The notes below the pieces were generated by a model that had not been told where the DNA came from, ran no database searches, and worked only from the letters and a program-made list of their open reading frames with translations. From Larix kaempferi (Eukaryota > Streptophyta > Pinopsida > Pinales > Pinaceae): DNA of 64,000 bases. The translations under genes were made by a program, and so were the position numbers. Below are positions 13,152 through 23,639 of this stretch, in pieces. Every line of letters begins with the position of its first letter. Positions within the stretch are counted from its first letter, which is position 1. The stretch lies in NCBI GenBank assembly GCA_027924585.1, contig BSBM01001662.1:1674001-1738000 (forward strand), written 5' to 3'.

Positions 13152-13634
13152 GCTATAGGTAGGGGCCACGGGCAGGAGCAACAACCTGCAACATTACAAG
13201 AAGTTTATGGATTGTGGATTTTGTCTGAAATGCCAAATTCGCGAGGGCACATTAACATAATATATTATACATTGAATACTCAATTAACTCACGAAGTCAA
13301 CATTCACGAATTGGTATGTGATAACTTGTAACTTGGTAAGCCCGCTATCAACAACACGTATGAGCCACCTACCAGGTTTAATAATTTTGTTGATGCCATG
13401 AAATGTGTTAAAAACGTAAGCGCTCGCTACAAACACGAGAACTTCGAAGCGTTCAAGCCATGGGTTGCTCAGTGTAAGCCCGTCCACGTAAGTTGCACAA
13501 TAATATTATTAGAGGCCCAATGGTCCATGATCCATGGATGATCGAACACGTGGATATTGGAGAGTAACCGAGTCCCACTCCCAAGTCACCTGGCTAGTAG
13601 CCGCATTCCCAATTTCCCACTAAAAACTGTTGAT

Positions 13635-13808
13635 GGGTGAAATTTGAAGCTACCCTTCTGTTGCAATTTTAAACAGTAGTGGTTAATTTAATTATTGAAG
13701 GGCTTACCATGAAATTAAATTTTTTTTGCATGGTATTTAATTTGAAGTGGCCTTCTATGACGTGTAAAATGACCTCTGAAGGGCCCTATAGGCTTCAAAT
13801 TTGAAGCC
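13635..13808. repeat. Foldback, MITE-like, with 18-bp palindrome at its end
   Basis: AATTTGAAGCTACCCTTC near the left end pairs imperfectly with GAAGGGCCCTATAGGCTTCAAATT at the right. The right end itself contains the perfect palindrome GGCTTCAAATTTGAAGCC (13791-13808). No target duplication was identified. Confidence 0.4.
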
Positions 13809-13820
13809 TGGTTACAAGGA

Positions 13821-13852
13821 AGCGGGCTCAGAGCGCGCTTCAGGCCCGCTTT
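13821..13852. repeat. GC-rich hairpin
   Basis: AAGCGGGC and GCCCGCTT form 8-bp arms around a GC-rich centre containing GAGCGCGCTT. The hairpin is followed by a short T run. It is a GC island in AT-rich DNA. Confidence 0.5.
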
Positions 13853-15147
13853 TTACCTCCATGTGCGAACCCTATCCGGCTGCACAAAACCACTGGTAAC
13901 TCAACACCTGCATCCACCCAATAGATCTCCAACTCAGACTTGTGGACGTGCTTGCTCGACTTTATTGAGTTCAAAGATGCTGCCTGACATAATCCCTTTC
14001 GAGGAAGGGTCTGCGGCATGCTTCCCCTCTCCGATATTCCATAATTCCCGTCCTGGAGAACTCATCGGCACATTTTGCCGGCATTGGCCTCCTGATATCT
14101 ATCGGTAGGAGAGTGTTACATGAGAAGCAGAGGCATCTGAGAAATCAGAAGTGAAGTAAGTTGTTGTTGTTTCTTTTCTAACCTTTCTTTCGTCTCCATT
14201 TCTAGCAATTTCTCTTCTTTTGCTTTTTAAATTTTCCACTGTTCGTCAGGGGTTCGATTCTCGTTCGGATTGTTTTATTCCACAGCAAAAAGGGCTTCCA
14301 GGCTGGATGGTATTATGAAAACCAGCTACGGGATGGGGTGTACTGCGTTATTTGTATCAGTTGTTATAAATTTCCTTTCAATCGTTTCAGCATTATATGG
14401 TAATTGTATGTATTTGGATTTGATGTAAACAGGCATGGTGCAGATGTACCTATCTCTTGAGAATGACTGCAAGTGGGGGCCAAACTGCCAGCAGTCGCCA
14501 CACCTGATTCCACAGTAGTAGTCGCAGTCTCTCCAATTGGTGCCTCATAAGTTCAGAGTATCATTATCTTTTCACATGATACAAAACATTTTCACATGAT
14601 ACGAAACCTTGCCAGCTAATGAAAAGACATGAGTGCACTCATTTTCATTATATTTAGTGAGTTGTGGCTGGCGGCAGGGACACTCGTGTCCCGTGTTCTC
14701 GTGTTGGGTGACTTAGATGGATACATTGTAGAAAGGGGGTCCGAGTTCTATTTTTTTCAATTTTAGGTTGGATTACGAATTTTTGAGTTTTTTAAAAATG
14801 ATTCATTTTAATTATTCATTCATCTTGGTTGAGGGAGATTGAGGGAGATGTGAATTTAATGAAAGATTGGGTTATTCCCAATTTTATCAATATTAAAAAA
14901 CTAGGTTTTTTTAAACAAAAAAAAAAAAAAATTTAGGTTAAAAATGATAAAAAAAGAGTATGGGTGAAAGAATTACCTGATTGGATGACAATCTACCGGT
15001 GAATTTGTCCCCTCCAGCTAAATCGAGCAACACCAATACTTGAGTGGGCCACAAACCGTCCTCGTCTGGGTTCAATTTCGCGTTTCTGATGCGTGGGTGC
15101 CGCGGGTGGTCAATTTCGCGTTTCGGCAATCGTCGGGACTGTGTATT
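13853..15147. other. Mixed spacer with exon-like patches
   Basis: An 81-codon ORF (13863-14108) has no recognised domain. AGTGAA followed by GTAAGT near 14150 looks like a splice donor, and TTTGATGTAAACAG near 14433 like an acceptor. The intervening sequence (14315-14427) encodes a hydrophobic 37-residue frame starting MKTSYGMGCTALFVS. This could be debris of a spliced host gene. The evidence is too weak to call one. Confidence 0.25.
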
Positions 15148-15302
15148 TAAATTGTTTTTTAGATTTACATAACGCGTACGCGTTTTGTAACTACATAACG
15201 CGTACGCGTTTTGTAGTTACAAAACGCGTACGCGTTATGTAAATCTAAAAAACAATTTATATAACGCGTACGCGTTTTATAGTTATATAACGCGTACGCG
15301 TT
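15148..15302. repeat. 112-bp near-perfect palindrome and 26-bp array of AACGCGTACGCGTT
   Basis: The perfect 14-bp palindrome AACGCGTACGCGTT occurs five times, at 15171, 15197, 15223, 15263 and 15289, with 26-bp spacing except one 40-bp step. The block 15148-15259 is itself an inverted repeat with 56-bp arms centred between 15203 and 15204. I count one mismatch (15196 against 15211). Each unit holds two ACGCGT words, which match CGCG-box/CAMTA-type and MluI-box-type sites. It is extremely CpG-rich in AT-rich surroundings. Function is unknown. Confidence 0.95.
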
Positions 15303-15310
15303 ATTGTTAC

Positions 15311-15342
15311 CTAGCCTACATGTCCAATGACATGTTAGGCTC
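15311..15342. repeat. Stem-loop next to the palindrome array
   Basis: AGCCTACATGTC and GACATGTTAGGCT pair around a four-base CAAT loop with one mismatch. Confidence 0.7.
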
Positions 15343-15999
15343 GGGTCTTACCATGGAAGGTGCTAAACATCATAAACGCGTTATGTTTTACGTATCAGGA
15401 ACGAGTTTTGAAAAAGTAGCATTGCATCTAAAGTGACCCTCATCTTCTTGCACACACCCAACAATCACAATGATCTTTCCTAGACTAAATGTCACATTTT
15501 AAAACCACCGAAATCACCCAAATCACGATTTGAGCAATAAAAACTGCAATTGCAGCGATTTTTCTATTGTCGGATTCCGACGGCTCGAGGCGTTTTGGTT
15601 AGCGGGTATATTGCTCCATTTCCAACTACATATTTATGGGACATTAATAACAAATTAGTGGAAAAGGTTGGAGAAAAAAATAAAGGAGTAGAGGAAATAA
15701 CCTTTATAGGGATTCTATTTTTTTTTTGCTACATTGTTCTTGTGAATTCTTGGGAAGTACACTTTTTTTTAATTGTGTTTCATTGTTTTTTAACGAGTTC
15801 CCGTGAGATGCGATGTTAACTCCCTATCATGAAGTGATTAGAGTAGGTTACACACTACTGACACAACTCTCCTAGTGGATAAGATGGTGTTTGAGTGTCA
15901 TAGAGCTTGTGGGAGGTACTAAAAGGGTGAATCCACGAAGGTGGTTCACCATTTTTGGTGCACGCAAGGGAAACAAATTGTTTTTTGAACTCTCAATCG
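15343..15999. other. Spacer with one further ACGCGT site
   Basis: AACGCGTT recurs once at 15375-15382. An 89-codon ORF (15550-15819) has no recognised domain. Confidence 0.4.
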
Positions 16000-16216
16000 A
16001 GGTTTTAAATGCTCGATCGAGGGTTTGAAAATACCTCGATTAAGGGCTTCCACATACCTCGATCGAGGGCTAGGATAAATCCTTGATCGAGCATTTGCTC
16101 GATTGAGGGCTTGGTTAAACCCTTGATCGAGCTATAGCTCGATCGAGGGATTGGTTAAACCCTCGATCGAGCTATAGCTCGATCGAGGGATTGGTTAAAC
16201 CCTTGATCGAGGGTTT
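16000..16216. repeat. 40-bp satellite of nested palindromes, about five units
   Basis: Units begin at about 16053, 16091, 16131 and 16171. The two cleanest, 16131-16170 and 16171-16210, differ at a single base. Each unit combines palindromes GAGCTATAGCTC, CTCGATCGAG and GGTTAAACC, so both strands read almost alike. Divergent copies extend left to about 16000. Confidence 0.9.
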
Positions 16217-16239
16217 GAGACAGCTTTAAAAAAAAAAAA

Positions 16240-16393
16240 CAGGGCCCGGCCTGTCAGCCAGCCCTGTTCAACGTTGATAGAACAGAGCGGCCGACTACGA
16301 CGACAACCAATCCCTTGACCGAGCGTCCGCAGCCAGCAGAGATCGCCACGTATGCCCACGTCCACCCACGTCGCCATGGCTTCAAATTCTCGA
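16240..16393 (+). other. GC-rich leader with possible first coding exon
   Basis: A GC-rich stretch ends in GCCATGGCTTCAAATTCTCG and then GGTAAGTG, that is an ATG in good context at 16375 encoding M-A-S-N-S-R followed at once by a strong splice donor. No downstream exon was recognised in the AT-rich DNA that follows, so this may be the abandoned 5' end of a host gene or chance. Confidence 0.25.
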
Positions 16394-16772
16394 GGTAAGT
16401 GGGATTTCAACCACTTCTTTAATTTGTTTTTAAAAAAAACTTAAATTTGTTTTTTGTTTTGAAAAAAATTCCCAATTTTTTTTTTTTTTGGTTTTGTTAT
16501 TTGTTTTGAAAAAAATCTTTAAATTTGATTTGGTTTGTATGAAAAAATTGGTGTTTAAATCGTAGATTTAATTTAGTTTTTATAAATTTGTGAAATCACC
16601 ATTGAAACCAAACCAAAAACCATTGAAAGCAAACCACAATTGAAAGTAAAACCACGATTGAAACCAAACCAAAAACCATTGAAAGCAAAACAAAAACCAT
16701 TCCAAAACATTTTTTTGTTTCAAATTTATGTTCTATTTATTTTGTTCAATTATTAGTATTTTTGTTTATGTC

Positions 16773-16808
16773 AACCGGTAGCATTTCACCGCATAAATGC
16801 TACCGGTT
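16773..16808. repeat. Perfect 14-bp stem-loop
   Basis: AACCGGTAGCATTT (16773-16786) is the exact reverse complement of 16795-16808, with an 8-base loop. Confidence 0.85.
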
Positions 16809-16850
16809 TTATTTTAAAATGTGTTTTGAGAAGCAGGAATGCTGCCCCCT

Positions 16851-16890
16851 TTTTTTCAATCCTCCGAGAACGCCAAGAGGATTGAAAAAA
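16851..16890. repeat. Perfect 14-bp stem-loop
   Basis: TTTTTTCAATCCTC (16851-16864) is the exact reverse complement of 16877-16890, with a 12-base loop. Confidence 0.8.
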
Positions 16891-18880
16891 AATAATCATA
16901 TTAGGTTGTCGGTTTAATATTTTCAATATTAAACCATTAACATTGAATATTTTTAATATAATTTTATTAATATCTATTAATATTTTTTAAATTGAACTAG
17001 ACTTTTTAGATTTTATATATATAATATTTATATGCACTTATTTAGATTATATATGTTTGTACTTGATTTTATAAATAATATTGTTTAGTGTAAGTTTATA
17101 TGTATAATCTAATCTCCTTCTTGTTTAGTGTGAGTTTATATGTATAATCTAATCTCCTTGTGATTCATATAACTCACATCTATAACATTTTTATTGATTG
17201 TTTTAAGTATATAATTTTATATATTTCTTTTGGATATTGTATCAAGATCAGTATTGGACAATATTGGACATTGACATTATACAAATTCATAACATTTAAT
17301 AATTTTTTCACGGTATATGATATTGAATAATAATAATAATATTATTATTATAAGTTGATACCATTAATAAAACATTAAACTAATAAATATATTACAAATT
17401 GATGATAAACATAATTGACACTTTTTTTATATTAAAATATAATTTCTCAATTTATATAACTACGATAAAAAATAAAATCATCATACAATTAAAAAAATCA
17501 TCATACAATAGAAAATAAGATCATCATAGCATCACATTTGAAAAATGGAACTCTTAAATATCCCACTATTTACTATAAACATTAAGTTTAGTTTCTTTTA
17601 TTATTATTATTATTTACTAGAAACCAGAAACATTTTCTTATTTTCTTTTAATTTAAGTTTAGTTCATCTTTGAGTTGTAATTGAAATTAAAAATAATACT
17701 ATACATAATTTCTTTATAATTATTCATAAAATTTTAAATTCAAAACTATTTTAAATAATTTTTTTTAAAGTAATTTTATTGTTCCATAAATAATTTAAAC
17801 CACTGCTTTGATTTCAAAACACCTCCATTTACTCTAGTTCATGGCTAACTCTTTTACTTGAGCCTTTAATGTTATCGGACTCAAACCATAGGTATAATGT
17901 TACAACACTCAAACCATAGGTATGGATAATTTCTGTGAATATCCCCACATTACACAGTCTTAAAATAAGAGTCTTCAATGCTACACGATTCAAATCAACA
18001 CAACTCAAACCATAGGATATGATAATTTCTCTTAACATCCCCACACCACACATTCTTAAGGTAATAGTAACACCTAAGATAGACGATGACTTGTCTCATC
18101 ATACATGCATTGAAGAGGCTGTTGCTCAATATCTATTGGACCTGGAAAATCTATCTAGAATAAATGAGTTAAACCCAACCCAAGTATAATATGAGCCTTC
18201 TGATGGGGTGGATTTGAGGTGAAGAAACTCGTATTTAGTTCTCTATAGGAGCACCCAAGTGGGGATAGCATATAGATGGTCTCACAACCCCCCTTGGGAA
18301 ATGATAGTTATAATTGCATCACACACAAAGGGAGGATAACATTGAAGGTATAAGGGAGCATACCATGGAAGTGACAATGCTATTAAGAGCCTTCCTAAGC
18401 TTGGGAAAATTAATCCTAAGTGGCATATATTTCAATATCCCTCATAACAATGATTATTTGGATAGCACACTCAACATTGATTGTGTATAAGGTAATTCTT
18501 TTCAAGGTAAAGGTAAAACGTTGGAATATATTCCTTTGGTTCTCTATTCTCCAATATCCCAATTTGAGGTGGAAAAGGGACTTACTTAGTAAAACATGTT
18601 CAAAACACATGGGATTATGGAACTATAAAAGTTAACCATACTTATATAATTTCGTATCTTTCTCTATTTTCTATAATCCCCCAATGTCATATCAATTTAT
18701 AATTATTAAATAACTTTTTACAAATTTCACCATTTTATAATGGAATATTTTTATTAATAAATAAAAAAATATGCTCTGATTTAATTTTAACTCCCCTATC
18801 CCCAATTATTTACCATTATATTAATTTATAAATTGAAAACATTATATATCACTTGTATGCACTCACTCAGTATTTTCCCA
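16891..18880. other. AT-rich spacer with small direct repeats
   Basis: A duplicated GTTTATATGTATAATC block lies at about 17090-17160, and ACTCAAACCATAGG recurs near 17880, 17908 and 18004. A short frame at about 18073-18190 (start PKIDDDLSHH) has no recognised family. Confidence 0.4.
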
Positions 18881-18884
18881 TTAC

Positions 18885-19410
18885 TACAATACGGGGTTGC
18901 ATTATCATGATTTAGCATCGACTCTTAGTGTTTTCTTCGTTTGAAAATATTTAGTCTTAGTGTTTTCTTCCTTTGAAAATATTTAGTTTTGGATGATGCA
19001 AAACATGATGCTAATGGGATTGTAGTGTTTTGCATCAATGTTGCATCCTTTTTGTGTCATGCATTTTGATGTAGACTTTCTAAAGTGTCGCATTAGTGGA
19101 AAAAAAACATGGCATGGAAAGATTTCTTGCATCATCTAGTATCGTGTTTTGTCACATGTTATTTTAAGAAAATATTCATAGAGTCATTTTTGGAGTCAAA
19201 AGCATGTTTTTGCATCATGTGGCATGGTGCATGAATATAGGCATCGATTGTTTTTGATGGAGTGTCTTTGTTGCATCGTGTTTGCATCTCATTAGTTTCA
19301 CAGTGCATCGAATTATGAAATAGTTTAATTAATTTTGTGTCATATTTGCACCATATTAACATTGTTGTACATCAATATCCTTTCATGTTAATATTATGCA
19401 GGCATCATTA
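18885..19410. repeat. GCATC/GATGC word array, transposon-end-like
   Basis: At least twelve GCATC-type words in both orientations lie in about 500 bp, starting beside TACTACAATACGGGG. Dense subterminal repeats of this kind are typical of CACTA/En-Spm-type elements. A second, thinner group lies at 20800-20915. No matching inverted terminus or transposase adjoins it, so the assignment is tentative. Confidence 0.35.
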
Positions 19411-19966
19411 TTATTTTTTTGGATTGTATTAGTGTCATATTACATCACTATGAAAAATTTCCTAAAACACAAGTGTTGATTCATCATTCATCATTGAGAA
19501 AACTATGAAACCCATCCCCAAACTAACAAATTCTAGAACCACCTACAAGCCCTTAGCCAAAAATGTCGAGCAACCTCATCCCCACTACTCCCACTAGTGT
19601 TTGTAACTCCATATCTACAAAAGAATTTAGATGTTGGAGTTACATATACTTGGATTGCATTATTATAAAAACTTCATAGTAGTTTCATTGGGTCATATTG
19701 GATTTTTGTGTACTAGGGGGCAATTAAATTTTGAAAATCAATTTTAAAAAATCAAATTTTAATTATTAATAACTAAATGTCATTATTGATAGCTAAATGT
19801 TGTCTCTCACATTATTTTTATTTTTTAAACAATAATTTTGGTTATAAATAACATGTATGAGATGTGTATTTATAGTATATTCTTGTATATTTGATTAAAA
19901 CTATCATATATAAGAAGTCTACTCCTGTATTATTTGTATTGGATTTTTCCATTCCATATTTTTCCC

Positions 19967-20066
19967 ATATGTATTTGTATCCATACTAGTAGTGCAATTA
20001 TGCTACTATGGTAAAAATATGTATTTGTATCCATACTCGTAGTGCAATTATGCTACTATGGTAAAA
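19967..20066 (+). repeat. 50-bp tandem duplication
   Basis: ATGTATTTGTATCCATACT starts copies near 19969 and 20019. The two copies are nearly identical. Confidence 0.85.
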
Positions 20067-20248
20067 ACTATCTGAAAGTGGCCTTGGTAGTACACAGGAA
20101 TTATAATGAGTATAATCATCACCATCATGTTGGATTTCCATAAACTGTGTTGCTTATAAAATAAGATTAACAATTTGCTCAGCCTCAATAGCCAATATTG
20201 GAGTTGTTGGTTGACTTACTATAATTAGAAAAAAAATTATACTTTCAG

Positions 20249-20423
20249 GGTTGGAATTTGATGGACAAAATGCTTGTCATGGACCATTTTGCCCCCATCA
20301 AATTAGTATGACTAGTGGAAATTTTTTGCAAGTTCCAAGGTTGGAATTTGATGGACAAAATGCTTGTCATGGGCCATTTGCCCCATCAAATTAGTATGAC
20401 TAGTGGAATTTTTTCCAAGTTCC
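20249..20423 (+). repeat. 90-bp tandem duplication with internal foldback
   Basis: GGTTGGAATTTGATGG starts copies at 20249 and 20339. Within each copy AATTTGATGG pairs with CCATCAAATT, so each unit can form a hairpin. Confidence 0.85.
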
Positions 20424-20929
20424 TACAGTGGATGCAGAACTTCGGTGGTAGATATTTAATTGACATTTGTTTGGTTTGACATTTGATATTTGATAGTGGA
20501 GGGAAGTACTCTAATGGTACCATGTTAAGAATTCTATATATACTTTGAATTTACATTATCACAATCACTTAATTTAATTTAATTTGTAGTTGGTTAACAT
20601 CTTACAAATTAAGTGCCACTAACTGCATAGGCGACCAATTATTACCAGTTATATATATACATTCCCATAAAATAAATATTGCATTGTGTTTGTCTCATTA
20701 TCCTCCAATCTAAGAAGACCATAGTTCTCGTCCACCCCAAATTGTAAAATATAAACACCTATCAATGTATAAAGTATGTTTTATATCAAATTAATGTCAA
20801 AATTGCATCATTGTATCATCAACTAATTGAACTATGAATCATGTTAGTTATGCATCATTATGTTTTTTGTTACATTAGCATCATAGTTATGCATTCATTA
20901 TGAAGCTCCATCATGGTAGGAGAATGGGA

Positions 20930-21280
20930 GCTCGAAATTGAAATTGGAAATTGAAAATGAAAATGATATTGATATTGGAAATTGATATTGAAACTGAATT
21001 TGAATTTTGAAATGAAATTCGAATTGAAAATCGAAAATTGAAATTGAAATGATAAATGAAAATTGAGAATTGGAAATGTAATTAGAATTCAAATCGAAAT
21101 TGAAACTTGGAATTTGAAATTGAAACTTGGAATTGGAAATTGAAATTTGAATTTGAATTGTGAAATTTGAAATAGAGTTTGAAATTTGAATTGAATTTGA
21201 AATTTGAAATTTGAAATAGAATTTGAAATTTGAATTTGAATTTTAAATGTGAAATTTGAAAGAGAATTAGAATTAGAAAT
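20930..21280. repeat. (GAAATTG)-like low-complexity tract
   Basis: An irregular run of GAAATTG, GGAAATTG and GAATTTGAA words lies directly upstream of the plus-strand gene at 21280. Similar tracts lie at 23640-24130, 25060-25290 and, as a 271-bp satellite, at 28499-29345. Confidence 0.85.
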
Positions 21281-22496
21281 TGAAATGTGATGCAGAGAGT
21301 TCTGAGGAGAGATCTTCATTGCTTCGTGCTCCACGACGCATGAAAGGATTTGACGTCTCCCAAGAGGGCGGCCATCGGCAGCGCTCCCATTCGCCGAGTG
21401 CGGCCATGCCGGGGTCGGCTGCCGCTGGTGGCAGCAGCAGGAGAGCTAGTGTGTCCGTTCATCTTGACGACATACATGGTGATCCCTAGGTCGGGGATGG
21501 GAGGAAAGAATCGAGTGCATCAGAGGCATCAGGTGCATATTTTGGTTTAGATACATTTTCAGTAAATTTTTAGTATATAATGCATTGAATTTTAGTTGCA
21601 AGTTATAATATATATATTTAGTAACATTTGTGTTTTGGTTTGGATCACAGGTGCCCCATCAGGGGGATCATACGACAATAAGGTCACACGGATCACTCTC
21701 GATGATATCACTGCCCAGTGAGAGTGGATGATTTCATGTGTGTGCACATTGAGGGAGGATTGTCCCAAACGTCGGTCTTTATCCATGATGTTATCAGCTG
21801 TTGATGAGATGTTGGCCCTCTACAAGAGGGTGGGACCTCTCAGTGACATTTGGCATCATTCATGCCAGAGGAGGAGACAGAATGTCATTAGGATCCACAA
21901 ATGGGAGGACATCAAAGTCACCATAAGAGGGCATGACATCAAGGGTACTTTGTTTGACATCCCACCTGACCTCCCTTCCGGTCAACCACTTAGACTCAAG
22001 GAGTTTAAGTTGAAGGCCGTTGCACCACATCTATATGATAGATTCATGGGAGCGTGGGGCATGTTCCCCCACCACGACCCGATCCCGTTATACTTTGCAA
22101 AACATGTTTATGCAAATTTTGTTTTGGACATGCACCCGGATTACACCAGCATAGGGTCCCCGTTCTATGGGGCTGGTAGGGGACGCTCCTACCAACATCT
22201 TGGAGCTCGGAGAGACCCTGCTTCGTGCCACCCGCTCCGAGGTTGGTACCGCTTCCAGACAGGGCGGTTATCAGGTCGGTGGATGTGGTACAATCATCCC
22301 AGCCTACTGCAGAGGCTAGAGCTGACCTTGCAGACTCGTTGTTCACTGCCATGGGCAGTGTTGTTGTTGATGCGCATGGAGAGGCATCTAGACCACCCCC
22401 TCCACTTACAGAGCCAGAGATAGAGTATATCCCTAGTGACATGCTCAGGAGTTTCGATTACGAGGCCCTACTGAGGTATGCTGAGTCAGCCTGAGA
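21280..22496 (+). pseudogene. Unrecognised spliced ORF, partner gene of the transposase
   Basis: Exon 1 (21280-21532) and exon 2 (from 21651) join in frame across a 118-bp GT-AG intron (21533-21650). Exon 2 carries the core WEDIKVTIRGHDIKGTLFD, then PHLYDRFMGAWGM and PIPLYFAKHVYANFVLDM. In-frame stops occur at about 21487-21489 (TAG) and 21719-21721 (TGA). The frame then shifts twice, near 22175 and 22260. Conserved-looking text continues through NILELGETLLRATRSE and then RADLADSLFTAMGSVV to a stop at 22494-22496. I do not recognise the family. It is convergent with the transposase at 25682-28446 and shares its repeat context, so an accessory transposon protein is the best guess. A decayed host gene is possible. 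Confidence 0.55.
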
Positions 22497-22651
22497 TGCA
22501 TACTTTCAGTCGTATCGTAGATCCGTCGCTACGGGACATGTATACTTTTGTACAATTATGTATATATGTTCTTCATGTTACATCATATTATATGTCATAA
22601 ATTGAATGGTTAATAATACTTAAGGGAGTTGTATTATATTGCTCCACGCAG

Positions 22652-23357
22652 GGAAGCACATTCATGGATCAGCTCTTTGCTAGTGAGCCATCAGTTGGTC
22701 CATCCGCTCGTCCCAACCCGCGGGCGGCAGTAGTCGAGGTAACTTATAATTTATGTTCTAATTTAATTTGAGTTTATTATTTCCTGGTTTAAATCATTTA
22801 TGTTTTATTTCTTAATTTTCTTAATTTTATGTTTTAGATCTTAACTTCAAATGAATTTCAAATTGTATAGGACAAAGGAAAGGGGGTAGATCCTGATTAT
22901 GGACACGAGGACCGCGAAGGTCCTCATGAGCCGGGTCAAGACACAGATGTGATTTTTAATTTATGTTCCAATTCATGTTATTTAGTCACATTTAGTAAAA
23001 TTGATTTTTGTACTTTATGTTTCAATTTTTGAACTATAACTTAAATAATGTTAAGTAGTTTTAATTTTTAATAAATCTAACAAGTATTACATGTAATGGA
23101 ATATTACACAGGCATCGATATAGGTGGGTGTCAATGCTGCAATGGATTTCACATATGATTGGGTTGCAGCTCGAGTACATGTTCCTGTTGAAGGGCCATC
23201 TACCCGTATTCCTACCCAGATCCCGGATATCACCATTGACTTGACAGATATGGATGTATTCATTCATGGTTTATGGTTTCAGAGCCAGCATCGGTCTACT
23301 ACACAGGAGGGCGGTCAGAGGGACGACCAAGGGCCTCGTGGGGGTAGTGGCCAATGA
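22652..23357 (+). pseudogene. Probable downstream exons of the same unrecognised gene
   Basis: Three exon-like patches have splice-type borders: 22652-22738 (GSTFMDQLFASEPSVG, acceptor TCCACGCAG, donor GTAACT), 22872 to about 22947 (DKGKGVDPDYGHEDREG) and 23112-23357 (MDFTYDWVAARVHVPVEG ... RGGSGQ, then stop). The second resembles the start of the transposase (DYGH...), which again hints that the two genes belong together. The exact exon structure is not proven. Confidence 0.35.
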
Positions 23358-23639
23358 GTTGATGATCTATACATTTCCATGTTTTGGATATTTCCATATT
23401 TTATATATTTTCATGTTTTGGATGATCTATATATATGTTATCATGTTTTGGATATGGATTTCTATCATTTATACATGGACTTTTATCATATATGGACTCT
23501 TGGATATTTTGTATATTTTATCATATTGATGTTTTCATGTGTATTTTGTATATGATTTGAAATCGATTGTTTTTTATATTAGATCTAGATATAGTTATTA
23601 CAGCTACAAATTTATGTTTTGTCGTGTCAAATGCAAATT

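Noticed and set aside
13821-13857. Hairpin followed by T run resembling a bacterial terminator
   Set aside because: Eukaryotic context; treated only as a foldback.
14249-14270. GGTTCGATTC, a tRNA B box
   Set aside because: No A box or cloverleaf upstream and no A tail or target duplication.
15148-16216. CRISPR-like regularly spaced repeats
   Set aside because: Spacers are themselves repeated, there are no cas genes, and the context is plant nuclear DNA.
22044-22442. Minus-strand 132-codon ORF
   Set aside because: Shadow of the plus-strand gene, which shows conserved-looking text and splice sites.
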